A stretch of 64,000 bases of DNA from Mycolicibacterium iranicum (GTDB taxonomy: Bacteria > Actinomycetota > Actinomycetes > Mycobacteriales > Mycobacteriaceae): positions 124,001 to 188,000 of the forward strand of contig NZ_JACHVU010000007.1 in the NCBI RefSeq assembly GCF_014190915.1, read 5' to 3'. Position numbers and translations under genes: made by a program. The stretch's first letter is position 1. Every line of letters starts with the position of its first letter. A model generated the notes under the pieces. The model was given only the letters and a program-made list of their open reading frames with translations. It did not search any database and had not been told where the DNA came from. This document shows positions 42,395-50,239 of the stretch, in pieces.

Positions 42395-42919
42395 TCAGAA
42401 AGTGATGCTGTGCTTTTCGAAGTGCCGTGCCAGCGCCTGCATGTACCCGTCACCGTGGAAGGGCCCGCGGGCCCCGATCGCGGCTTCCAGGAACGGGCCG
42501 TACTCCTCGTCGTTGACATACGTCGACCAATGCACGATCTGGCATTCGTCGTTGGTCTCGACGAAGCTGATCGAGTAGAAGCCCTGAACCTGGCCGGTGT
42601 TGACGTTGGTGCCCTCCCAGCGGTAGCGCTGGACGAAGCCGTTCTCGGCCGGCCACACCTTGAAGTCGACCGGCTTCCAATCCGGGAACGTGATGCCGTA
42701 GGCCTTGGCTTCGATGGTCGCGGCCGTATCCCAGTGCGTGGCGACGTCCTTGAGGACGAGTTCCTGTTCGGCGACGAAGTAGGGCGAGGTGTACACGGCG
42801 TCGTCGGCGAACTCCCATTCGTCGTAACTCTCCCCTTCCTGCACCTTCTGCAGGACGTACTTGTCGCGGTAGCTTTCAGCCATCCGGCGGTGCTTGGCGA
42901 TGCGCTCGACCAAATCCAT
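42395..42919 (-). CDS. SnoaL/NTF2-like protein
   Basis: 174 aa. An N-terminal helix pair (ERIAKHRRMAESYRDKYVLQ) is followed by strands typical of the cone-shaped NTF2 fold (FKVWPAENGFVQRYRWEGTN, FYSISFVETNDECQIVHWSTYV). Such proteins are isomerases, dehydratases, cyclases or small oxygenase subunits. Assignment by pattern only. First gene of the operon running to 39764; upstream lies the tandem operator at 42991. A second protein of this fold, not closely similar, is at 43698. Confidence 0.6.
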   Translation of the reverse strand: MDLVERIAKHRRMAESYRDKYVLQKVQEGESYDEWEFADDAVYTSPYFVAEQELVLKDVATHWDTAATIEAKAYGITFPDWKPVDFKVWPAENGFVQRYRWEGTNVNTGQVQGFYSISFVETNDECQIVHWSTYVNDEEYGPFLEAAIGARGPFHGDGYMQALARHFEKHSITF

Positions 42920-42990
42920 TGTCTGTCAGTTCCTTTCACGGCACACGGCTGCGGTCCACGATGACGCCGCCGGTGTCGGCCTTCTTGAAT

Positions 42991-43023
42991 ATACAGTTAT
43001 GTATTACAGATACAAGATTGAAT
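42991..43023. promoter_or_regulatory. Tandem ATACA-N4-TGTAT operators, 19 bp apart
   Basis: Site 1 ATACA-GTTA-TGTAT (42991-43004) is a perfect inverted repeat. Site 2 ATACA-AGAT-TGAAT (43010-43023) has one mismatch. Centres are 19 bp apart. They lie midway in the 161-bp divergent region between the NTF2-like gene (start 42919) and the TetR gene (start 43081). Confidence 0.7.
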
Positions 43024-43080
43024 GTCTCGTGGCGCGGGGCGGTGGCGTCGTGCACGGGCGGGTGTTGGGAGAATGGCGCG

Positions 43081-43683
43081 GTGGCGGAACGGTGGACGAG
43101 GCAGCGACGGGTGGAGCACACGCGTGCGCTGCTGCTCGACGCCGCCGAGGAGGTGGTCGCCCGGCAGGGTTTCGGCGCCGCGGCGCTGGAGGTCATCGCC
43201 GACGCCGCCGGATACACCAGAGGCGCCATCTACTCGCACTTCGGCACCAAGGAGGAGCTGTTCCTCGCCGTGATGGAGCGCCAGTTGCAGAGGTTCCTCG
43301 ACGGTTTCACCGACATCGTCGAATCTTTCCAGTCGCTCGACGAGATGGATGTCGACAAGCTCGCCGAGCGGTGGCGAGACCTCACGATCGGAAACCCGGA
43401 CCGGGCCGCGCTGGGATACGAGTTCACCCTGTTCCTGGTGCGCAATCCCGACGCCCGGGCGCGCGTGGCCGAGCAGCGCCGCCAGATCGCGGATTCCCTG
43501 GCCGAGTACATCACCAGGCATGTCGAGAAGATCGGCGGCCGGATGCGTGTTCCGGCCACCACCCTGGCCCGCGTCCTGATCGCGACCAATGAGGGTGTCA
43601 CCCTGGGCAGCCATGTCGACGGCGACGACCTCTCGCGGCCGTTCCTCGAGATGATCCTGGCCAATGTGGAGCCGGCCGAGTAG
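43081..43683 (+). CDS. TetR-family regulator (sister of the one at 45783)
   Basis: 200 aa. HTH at 13-60: EHTRALLLDAAEEVVARQGFGAAALEVIADAAGYTRGAIYSHFGTKEELFLAVMERQ. The whole N-terminus nearly equals that of the protein at 45783 (VAERWTR.RR.EHTR), so both should bind the same DNA. GTG 43081 after GGGAGA. It lies beside the tandem operators, fitting autoregulation and control of the divergent operon. An in-frame extension upstream covers the operators and is rejected. Confidence 0.92.
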   Translation: MAERWTRQRRVEHTRALLLDAAEEVVARQGFGAAALEVIADAAGYTRGAIYSHFGTKEELFLAVMERQLQRFLDGFTDIVESFQSLDEMDVDKLAERWRDLTIGNPDRAALGYEFTLFLVRNPDARARVAEQRRQIADSLAEYITRHVEKIGGRMRVPATTLARVLIATNEGVTLGSHVDGDDLSRPFLEMILANVEPAE

Positions 43684-43699
43684 AGCCGGCCCACCGGCT
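43684..43699. terminator. Short GC hairpin between convergent stop codons
   Basis: AGCCGG-CCCA-CCGGCT is a perfect 6-bp stem with a 4-base loop, filling the 14-bp gap between the TetR stop and the SnoaL-like stop. Likely a compact terminator for one or both strands. Confidence 0.45.
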
Positions 43700-44159
43700 A
43701 CTGCGAGATGTCCACACCCTCATAGCCTTTGAGCAGCTCCGGTGAGGGAAGTTCCATCTGGAGGTAGACGTCGATCCGGCTGACCTTGCCTTCCCGGGTG
43801 AACGCGTAGACCGACAGGGAGTTGACCACGCTGTGGAATTCTCCGACGGAACTGCGCTCTTCGAGTTCGAGGAACACGACCCCGTCCTTCTCGGTCACCC
43901 GCTTGAAGGTGCAGTCCCAGTCGGCGTTGGGCGCCCAGTTGGTGAGGAAGCCGACGTAGTCGTCCCAGTTCATCACCTCTTTGAAGTTGCCGACGCGCAC
44001 GAAGTCGTCCACGGCGATCAGTTCCCGCAGCGGGTCCCAGCTGTGCACACCGAAGCCCGGCTCCTTGGCGGCGTCGACGATCTCTTTCGTCGTGATCGCG
44101 TACTGCAGTACCGTTGCCGCATTGCCGGTGTGGCGGTCGCGGATCTCGCGCAGGCTCAC
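43698..44159 (-). CDS. SnoaL-like (NTF2-fold) protein
   Basis: 153 aa. Helix start (SLREIRDRHTGNAATVLQYAITT), then strand pattern LRELIAVDDFVRVGNFKEVMNWDDYVGFL, CTFKRVTEKDGVVFLELEERSSVG and VYAFTREGKVSRIDVYLQ, as in SnoaL-like polyketide cyclase/limonene hydrolase folds. It overlaps the Rieske oxygenase stop by 4 bp (ATGA), so it may be a small partner of that oxygenase, in the position of a classical beta subunit. Confidence 0.75.
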   Translation of the reverse strand: MSLREIRDRHTGNAATVLQYAITTKEIVDAAKEPGFGVHSWDPLRELIAVDDFVRVGNFKEVMNWDDYVGFLTNWAPNADWDCTFKRVTEKDGVVFLELEERSSVGEFHSVVNSLSVYAFTREGKVSRIDVYLQMELPSPELLKGYEGVDISQ

Positions 44160-45535
44160 TGTGCCATCTCCCGGTCTCCTGCGAGGTAGCGGTCCACCAC
44201 CGAGTGATAGTGCGCGATGACGACCTCCTCCTTGACCAGTGACATGTACTCCAGCGTCCTGTTGCGCAGTCCGAGCTGCTGGCGGGGCATCTGTTCGTAA
44301 TCCTGTTGCAGCGCAGTGAAGTACTTGTACTCGCCTGGCTCACTGACATCGATTCGCGGGGCCCGCAACGCTTCTTTGTACTCGTCGGGCAACCACATGA
44401 CGCTGATGATGTGCCAGTAGCACCTGTTGGGGTCGCCGCTCTCGTGCGGCTGGGCGAGGATCACCGTCGCCTCCCCGGCGCGCACGGTCATGAAGAAATT
44501 CGGGAACAGCACCCACCCGTGATTGTCGCTCATCTGCGCATCCGTGAGACCGCTGACGTCGAAACCCATTCCCGTGAGCGTCTCCCGGGTCGCCCGCTGC
44601 AACAACGTCCTGGGTGTGACCCCCTCCGGCAACACCAAGTCGCCCGCAGCGTCGCGGTACTCGGCCACCAGTTCCTGGAACCGGGGAAGAACGGCGGTCA
44701 CGGACGGAAAGGTCTCCGGCAGGCTCATGATCCCTTCGAGCTGTTCTTCTAGGCCGAACTTCTTGCCGGCGACCTCGAAGGGAGCACACGAGACGCTGTG
44801 CTTGTCGAAGAACCGGTAACGCGTGGTGCTGGGGTCGATCATGATGACCTGCAGCAACTGTGGATGAATGCCCGAGATGTGGTAGCCCTCTTCGAAGGCG
44901 TCCATCACCACCTTCCAATTGCAGTCCAGCGCTTCGCGGACGTCGAGAACCGTGTCCATCTCGTCGAGGTGGTAGGGACTGAGAAGCTCGACGACGTCCG
45001 CGCCCAGGAACTCCGCGAGCGGTGCGGCATCGGGGTCGGGGTTGACGAAGATGAACCCGCCGAAGCACTCCACGGAGATCGGGAAGAGCCCGAGGCCCTC
45101 CTTGTCCAGCGCCGTCAGCACGTTCTCCTTCTCCCGGAGCACCCCTTTCAGACGTCCCTCGAGGTCATAGGACCACAGGTGGTACTGACACAGCAGGCCG
45201 CGCTTGGCGTTTCCCTTCCCGACACACAGTTTGTTGCCGCGGTGCCGGCAGGCGTTGACGAAACCGCGGATCTCGCCGTCCTTGCCGCGGACCAGGATGA
45301 AGGACTGGTCGAGCAGTCGGTACTCCATCCAGTCCCCGGCCTCGGGAAGCTCCGACGCCCGACCCGCGACCTGCCACACCCGCAGCCAGATGTTGCTGTG
45401 CTCGCGCTGCACATAGTCCGGGTCGGTGTAGCGGTCGGTGGTGATGTCCATGCGGTACTGGGCGAGGTCGATGTCGTCGAGCCCCATACCGGTGTCGAAC
45501 CATTCCCCCGGGCGGGCCGGCTGTGTCGTTGTCAT
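44156..45535 (-). CDS. Rieske non-heme iron oxygenase, alpha subunit (C)
   Basis: 459 aa. Rieske ligands C96-R-H98 and C116-Q-Y-H119; iron site D207, H214, H219 (DAFEEGYHISGIH). It is more distant from the A and B oxygenases and lacks the companion-protein gene; instead a SnoaL-like protein is coupled to it. Its promoter region holds tandem ATACA-N4-TGTAT sites about 90-125 bp upstream. Probably acts with the reductase at 33571, the only suitable one seen. Confidence 0.93.
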   Translation of the reverse strand: MTTTQPARPGEWFDTGMGLDDIDLAQYRMDITTDRYTDPDYVQREHSNIWLRVWQVAGRASELPEAGDWMEYRLLDQSFILVRGKDGEIRGFVNACRHRGNKLCVGKGNAKRGLLCQYHLWSYDLEGRLKGVLREKENVLTALDKEGLGLFPISVECFGGFIFVNPDPDAAPLAEFLGADVVELLSPYHLDEMDTVLDVREALDCNWKVVMDAFEEGYHISGIHPQLLQVIMIDPSTTRYRFFDKHSVSCAPFEVAGKKFGLEEQLEGIMSLPETFPSVTAVLPRFQELVAEYRDAAGDLVLPEGVTPRTLLQRATRETLTGMGFDVSGLTDAQMSDNHGWVLFPNFFMTVRAGEATVILAQPHESGDPNRCYWHIISVMWLPDEYKEALRAPRIDVSEPGEYKYFTALQQDYEQMPRQQLGLRNRTLEYMSLVKEEVVIAHYHSVVDRYLAGDREMAQ

Positions 45536-45625
45536 GCCTGATCACTCCTGTAGTCGACGACGGTGCGCAGCAACCGGCCGCCGTCAGTCCCCCGGGGCCG
45601 GTCAGTGGTGACGCTCGCCACAACT

Positions 45626-45658
45626 ATACACAGCTGTATTTCACATACAAGTATGTAT
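45626..45658. promoter_or_regulatory. Tandem ATACA-N4-TGTAT operators, 19 bp apart
   Basis: ATACA-CAGC-TGTAT (45626-45639) and ATACA-AGTA-TGTAT (45645-45658), both with perfect arms, centres 19 bp apart, as at 42991. They lie in the 247-bp gap upstream of the Rieske oxygenase at 44156-45535. No gene is seen in the remainder of this gap. Confidence 0.72.
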
Positions 45659-45782
45659 TTTCAGGCCACTGACTCGGTGTCGCGGATCAAATCCGCTGCA
45701 GCAGTTGACTTTGCGCGCATGTACCCGCACCGTCGGACCGGTGACGGCCGTCGGTTCCGGGTGCCGGTAGCGAGGTGACGAC

Positions 45783-46388
45783 TCAGTCGGGCAACTTGAT
45801 GACCGACGTGTACATCTCCACGACGGGCCGGTAGAGGTCGACATCGTCGAGCTGGCTGCCCAGGACGACGGAATCGCTGGTGGCGACCAGCGCCTGGGCG
45901 AACGTCGTCGGCGGGATCAGCAGCGTTGCGCCGAGCCGTTCCATGCCCTCGACGATGAACGCCGCGAGCTGGTCGACGACCTCGGCGCGTTTGGCGGCGA
46001 CCCGGTCCCTGGCTTCGGGGTTGCGGAGCAGGTAGAGCGTGAACTCCAGGCCGAGCGCCGCATGGTCGGCGCCACGGTCGACGCTCAGCTGGCGCCAGCG
46101 GCCGGCGATCTCGTCGAGTTCGTGGGCGCCGACGCGGCTCGCTCTCGACATCACCTCGGCGAAATTGTCGAAATAGCGCCGCCAATAGCGGTCACTCACC
46201 GCGAGGAACAGATCCTCCTTGGTGGTGAAGTGCTTGTAGATCGCGCCCTTGGTGTAGCCGGCGGCCCGTGCGATGTCGTCGAGAGTCGCTGTGGTGAAAC
46301 CTCTTTCGGCGAACACCTCTTCGGCTGCGTCCAGCAGCACCGAGCGCGTGTGCTCGAGCCTGCGCTCCCGGGTCCACCGCTCCGCCAT
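45783..46388 (-). CDS. TetR-family regulator (sister of the one at 43081)
   Basis: 201 aa. HTH at 13-60: EHTRSVLLDAAEEVFAERGFTTATLDDIARAAGYTKGAIYKHFTTKEDLFLAVSDRY. Ligand domain also related to its sister (LGLEFTLYLLRNPEARDRVA versus LGYEFTLFLVRNPDARARVA). Divergent from the AveC-like operon at 46514, with a weak ATACC-N4-AGTAT site between the two genes. It is transcribed towards, but separate from, the Rieske oxygenase. Confidence 0.92.
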   Translation of the reverse strand: MAERWTRERRLEHTRSVLLDAAEEVFAERGFTTATLDDIARAAGYTKGAIYKHFTTKEDLFLAVSDRYWRRYFDNFAEVMSRASRVGAHELDEIAGRWRQLSVDRGADHAALGLEFTLYLLRNPEARDRVAAKRAEVVDQLAAFIVEGMERLGATLLIPPTTFAQALVATSDSVVLGSQLDDVDLYRPVVEMYTSVIKLPD

Positions 46389-46433
46389 GGCGGAATTCTG
46401 CCACAGGATCTGAGCATCCTATTGGAATCTGAG

Positions 46434-46447
46434 ATACCGGTGAGTAT
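46434..46447. promoter_or_regulatory. Weak ATACC-N4-AGTAT operator
   Basis: Arms form a perfect inverted repeat among the outer four bases (GATACC...AGTATA-like) but each arm has one change from ATACA/TGTAT. Sits between the TetR start (46388) and the AveC-like start (46514). Confidence 0.4.
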
Positions 46448-46513
46448 ATTCGCATCGTCGGGTCGCCGCGGCACCGCAGCGCGAGTGACTGCCTTCAGCG
46501 AGGGGAAAACCGG

Positions 46514-47692
46514 ATGAGCGATCTGTCCAAGAGGCCTGCCGTCACCGAATCAGCCACCCGGACTGCAGAACTCGGGAATCAGAAGGCGACACCGTCGGGA
46601 GCCGTGAGGATTTGGGCGGCCGTCGGCGCCGTATTCCTGGCGTACACCTTGTATGTGTTCGTCCGGTGGGTCACCGGGCCCTATTTCGAGCCGGTCGCCG
46701 GAGGTCCGAGCGACCCACCGATGTACATGAAGATCCCGCTGATAGCCAACGCCGTCGTGCTCTGGATCGGGTTGCCTGCGGCGCTGTGGTTCTTCCTCAT
46801 CCGGCCCTGGGTACGCGAGAGGCGCATCACGCTCGACGGGATGCTGCTCGTCTCGATGGGACTGATGATGTTCCAGGATCCGATGCTGAACTACTACAGC
46901 ACCTGGTGCACCTACAACGCCTGGCTGTGGAACCGGGGTTCCTGGGCCCCACACATCCCCGGCTGGGTGGCTCACGAGGAACCCGGCCACACGGTGCCCG
47001 AACCGCTGCTGACCAACATTCCCGGCTATATGTACGGGGTCCTGCTGATCACCATCGTCGGCTGCTGGGTGATGCGCAAGATCAAGAACCGGTGGCCGGC
47101 GATCAGCAACCTGCGGCTGATCCTGGTCACCTATGCGATCACCTTCGTCTTCGACTTCGTGATGGAAGCCCTGGTGATGCTGCCGATCGGCTTCTACTCC
47201 TACCCCGGCGCCATCCAGTCGCTGTCGTTCAACGCAGGCACGTATTACCAGTGGCCCATCTACGAGGGTTTCATGTGGGGTGGCGTCCAGGCGGCGCTGT
47301 GCTGCCTGCGCTTCTTCACCGATGACCGGGGCCGGACCGTCGTCGAACGCGGACTGGACAACATCCGCGGCGGCCTCGTCAAGCAGCAGTTCGTCCGCTT
47401 CCTCGCGATCTTCGGCGGGGTCAGCGCGTGCTTCTTCCTGTTCTACAACGTGCCCGCCACCTGGCTCGGCATGCACGGGGACCCGTGGCCCGAGGACGTG
47501 CAGAAGCGCTCCTATTTCAACCCCGGAATCTGCGGGGAGGGAACCGACCGCCCCTGTCCGAACCCCGATCTTCCCCTGCCCACCAAGCATTCGGGATACA
47601 TCAACCACGACGGCGAGCTCGTCCTGCCGGAAGGGGTGACGGTACCGCCGGTCGTACCGATCGAGGGAGCGAACAGCGGTGACGGCGAGTAG
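46514..47692 (+). CDS. AveC-family (spirocyclase-like) membrane protein
   Basis: 392 aa with about seven membrane spans (near 33-53, 74-95, 108-124, 172-186, 200-222, 245-266, 296-318). Polar residues inside or next to spans include D122 and N126 (QDPMLNYY), H147, H154 and H159 (HEEPGH), D214, E218 and E251, a possible metal or acid/base site. The QDP..NYY and FDFVMEA blocks recall the AveC spirocyclase family of Streptomyces and its mycobacterial relatives; function there is unproven. The C-terminus after 320 is soluble with three cysteines. First gene of a four-gene operon with an AAA+ ATPase and VWA protein; overlaps the ATPase gene by 14 bp. Confidence 0.7.
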   Translation: MSDLSKRPAVTESATRTAELGNQKATPSGAVRIWAAVGAVFLAYTLYVFVRWVTGPYFEPVAGGPSDPPMYMKIPLIANAVVLWIGLPAALWFFLIRPWVRERRITLDGMLLVSMGLMMFQDPMLNYYSTWCTYNAWLWNRGSWAPHIPGWVAHEEPGHTVPEPLLTNIPGYMYGVLLITIVGCWVMRKIKNRWPAISNLRLILVTYAITFVFDFVMEALVMLPIGFYSYPGAIQSLSFNAGTYYQWPIYEGFMWGGVQAALCCLRFFTDDRGRTVVERGLDNIRGGLVKQQFVRFLAIFGGVSACFFLFYNVPATWLGMHGDPWPEDVQKRSYFNPGICGEGTDRPCPNPDLPLPTKHSGYINHDGELVLPEGVTVPPVVPIEGANSGDGE

Positions 47693-48500
47693 GTTCCGGC
47701 CTGTGGCCGAGACGAATTCACCGGCACCGTTCTACCGCGCCTCCGGCGGCGAGGTCGACGTGTTCCGGGCGGCCGCGCGGCGCGGGTCCCCGGTGCTGCT
47801 GAAGGGACCGACGGGGTGCGGCAAAACCCGTTTCGTCGAGGCCATGGCGCACGACCTGGGACGCGACCTCATCACCGTGGCCGGCCACGAGGACATGACG
47901 TCGGCTGACCTCGTCGGACGCTTTCTCCTCAAGGGCGGGGAAACCGTCTGGGTCGACGGACCTTTGACCCGCGCGGTGCGCGAGGGAGCCATCTGCTATC
48001 TCGACGAGATCGTCGAGGCCCGCCAGGATACGACGGTCGTCATCCATCCCCTCGCCGATCACCGCCGCGAGCTGCCGATCGACCGACTGGGGACGACTCT
48101 TGCCGCCGCACCGGGCTTTCAGCTGGTGATCTCCTACAACCCCGGATACCAGAGCATCTTGAAGAGCCTGAAAGAGTCGACCAGGCAGCGGTTCGTGGCC
48201 ATTTCGCTCGGCTTCCCGCCCGCGGATGCCGAGGTGGAGGTGGTCGCGCGCGAGGCCGGCATCGACCTCTCCACCGCGCAGGCGCTCGTCAGGCTCGGCG
48301 CGGCCATCCGCGACCTCGACGGCTCGGCGCTCAACGAAGTGGCGTCGACCCGCATGCTGATCCTCGCCGGTGGTCTCGTCGCCGAAGGGTTGAGCCTGCG
48401 CGCGGCGGTGCAGTCCGCCGTCGTCGAGATCCTGTCCGACGATTTCGCCGTGACGCGCGCCCTCGGCGAACTGGCCGACGCCGTTCTGCCCCGGCCGTGA
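47679..48500 (+). CDS. MoxR-type AAA+ ATPase (CbbQ/NirQ/NorQ family)
   Basis: 273 aa. Walker A GPTGCGKT (43-50), Walker B ICYLDE (105-110), GHEDMTSADLVGR pore/subfamily motif (69-81) and Arg-finger region STRQRF (167-172). The pattern is the NorQ/CbbQ subclass, which with a VWA partner remodels metalloenzymes such as nitric oxide reductase or Rubisco. GTG start at 47679 inside the preceding gene after GAGGGAG; a GTG at 47703 is an alternative. It overlaps the VWA gene by 4 bp. No Nor or Cbb enzyme is encoded here, so the client is new, perhaps an oxygenase or the AveC-like protein. Confidence 0.9.
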   Translation: MTASRFRPVAETNSPAPFYRASGGEVDVFRAAARRGSPVLLKGPTGCGKTRFVEAMAHDLGRDLITVAGHEDMTSADLVGRFLLKGGETVWVDGPLTRAVREGAICYLDEIVEARQDTTVVIHPLADHRRELPIDRLGTTLAAAPGFQLVISYNPGYQSILKSLKESTRQRFVAISLGFPPADAEVEVVAREAGIDLSTAQALVRLGAAIRDLDGSALNEVASTRMLILAGGLVAEGLSLRAAVQSAVVEILSDDFAVTRALGELADAVLPRP

Positions 48501-50215
48501 ACTCCGAACACGCCGGCACAGAACGTTTTCGACTCCTTGCCGACTTCGCCGCCGGACGTGCGCTCGACGTCGCCGAGGCGCCGGCAGGCCAACCCGCCTA
48601 CACGGACGGCAGCGTCGTGTTCGTCTCCGCCGGCGGCGACCTGGTTCGGCAGCGCCGGGAGGTGCTCGTGCAGTGCGCTCTGCTCCGGTGGGGCAGTCTT
48701 AGTCCCCGCGTGCTGAAGCGTCTGCGCGGTCGACCCTCGGTGACGCGACGCTACCTGGCCCTGGAGGGCTGCCGGGTGCTGACCGAGCTCGGGCGTTCGG
48801 TACCACTGGCAGCCGACCTGCGGCCCGGCCCGGCCTTGACTGCGGGCAGTGCCGAGTCTCTCGACATCGCCACGGGCAGAACGCCGCTCGACGACCCGCC
48901 CGACTGGTTCGGAACGATCAAGCCGGCCGCACTGCTGCGCTCCCCCGCGGCCCCTGGTGCTCGTGCGACCGAGGCCGATCTCCGGTTCGCCCTCGCTCAG
49001 GAGGATGAGCCGGACACCGACGACGGGGCGGACGAGGACGGCGATCCTCCGGAGAGAAGCCGGATCCTGAAGGTGTTCGAGGCCCCCCTCGGCGCCCAGG
49101 CCACCGCGAACTTCCTGCGCAAACTGTTCGGGAGCTCGCGCTCCGGTGACAACGAGGGCGCCGGCGGGGAGCTGCGCGTCGGATCGGTCCGCCGGACGCT
49201 CTACGCGGGTGCGCATGCCAGACCGGCGCCGACACCGATCCGATTCACCGGCGCGGACAAGCCCGGCAGCACCATCGGAGTCGGCGGAGCCCTCCATCCC
49301 GAATGGGACGGCCACCGCAACCGGTACCGCGAGGACTGGTGCCGGGTCGTCACCTTTCCGTTGACCACGACCGCCGACGTCGCCGCGGCCGGTGTGCCCA
49401 CCGACGCCGTCCTGCGCCGGCGCCTGAGCCGGATCGGGCTCGGGCCCAGCGTCTTACGGGCGCGGCCCGACGGTGAGGATATCGACACCGAGGCCCTCAT
49501 CGACCTCTTCGTGGATCTGCGTTCGGGATATTCACCGCTGGAGCACGTCTATACCGAGCACAGGCTGCTGGCACGCAATCTCGGCGTGCTGATACTGCTC
49601 GATGCGTCGGGGTCGGCGACGGACGCGGACACCGACGGTCTGGCGGTGCACGACCACCAGCGCCGGGCTGCTGCCACCCTGGCCGCGACCCTCGAGGAAC
49701 TCGGCGATCGCGTCGCGGTGTACGCGTTTCGCTCACAGGGCCGCCAGGCCGTCCATCTGCCCGTCCTCAAGACCTTCGGGCAACGCTTCGATGCCGTGGG
49801 CCGTGCGCGGCTGGCGCAGCTTGCGCCGTCGGGGTACACCCGGCTGGGGGCCGGCATCAGGGCCGCGGGAGACATCCTGAAAAGGGAGGCCGGCACTCCC
49901 AACCGCTTACTGCTCGTGCTGTCCGACGGGTACCCGTATGACGACGGATACGAGGGCACCTACGCAGAGGCCGACTCCCGCAAGGCACTCGAGGAGCTGC
50001 GGGCCGACGGCGTGGGGTGCCTGTGCCTGACGATCGGGGCCACCACCGACGCCGACGCACTCGAGCGGGTCTTCGGTTCGGCATGCCATGCCGGCGGCGG
50101 CACTCTGGCCGAACTGAGCCCGCGGATGGACCAACTGTTCCTCGCGGCCCTGCGGGAACTCTCCGCTCCGAGGCCGTCGCGCGTATATGCTCCCCCCGGA
50201 ATGCCAAGTAGTTGA
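48497..50215 (+). CDS. VWA-domain protein (NorD/CbbO type)
   Basis: 572 aa. C-terminal von Willebrand A domain from about 360 with an intact MIDAS: D369-A-S-G-S373, T448 and D477 (LSDG). The middle YPEW-like block HPEWDGHRNRYREDWCRV (267-284) is typical of NorD. An acidic linker lies at 169-187. It would be the adaptor that docks the NorQ-type ATPase on a client protein by Mg-dependent contact. GTGA overlap with the ATPase gene. Its last codons contain an operator for the next gene. Confidence 0.9.
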   Translation: MNSEHAGTERFRLLADFAAGRALDVAEAPAGQPAYTDGSVVFVSAGGDLVRQRREVLVQCALLRWGSLSPRVLKRLRGRPSVTRRYLALEGCRVLTELGRSVPLAADLRPGPALTAGSAESLDIATGRTPLDDPPDWFGTIKPAALLRSPAAPGARATEADLRFALAQEDEPDTDDGADEDGDPPERSRILKVFEAPLGAQATANFLRKLFGSSRSGDNEGAGGELRVGSVRRTLYAGAHARPAPTPIRFTGADKPGSTIGVGGALHPEWDGHRNRYREDWCRVVTFPLTTTADVAAAGVPTDAVLRRRLSRIGLGPSVLRARPDGEDIDTEALIDLFVDLRSGYSPLEHVYTEHRLLARNLGVLILLDASGSATDADTDGLAVHDHQRRAAATLAATLEELGDRVAVYAFRSQGRQAVHLPVLKTFGQRFDAVGRARLAQLAPSGYTRLGAGIRAAGDILKREAGTPNRLLLVLSDGYPYDDGYEGTYAEADSRKALEELRADGVGCLCLTIGATTDADALERVFGSACHAGGGTLAELSPRMDQLFLAALRELSAPRPSRVYAPPGMPSS

Positions 50216-50219
50216 TATC
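50205..50219 (+). promoter_or_regulatory. CAAGTAGTTGATATC operator/promoter element
   Basis: CAAGTAGTTG (50205-50214) then ATATC, spanning the VWA stop codon (50213-50215) and lying 26 bp before the membrane protein gene at 50240. It gives that gene its own control inside the operon. Same core and orientation as 38281. Confidence 0.55.
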
Positions 50220-50239
50220 CCGTCGGCGGAGGTGGCCAG

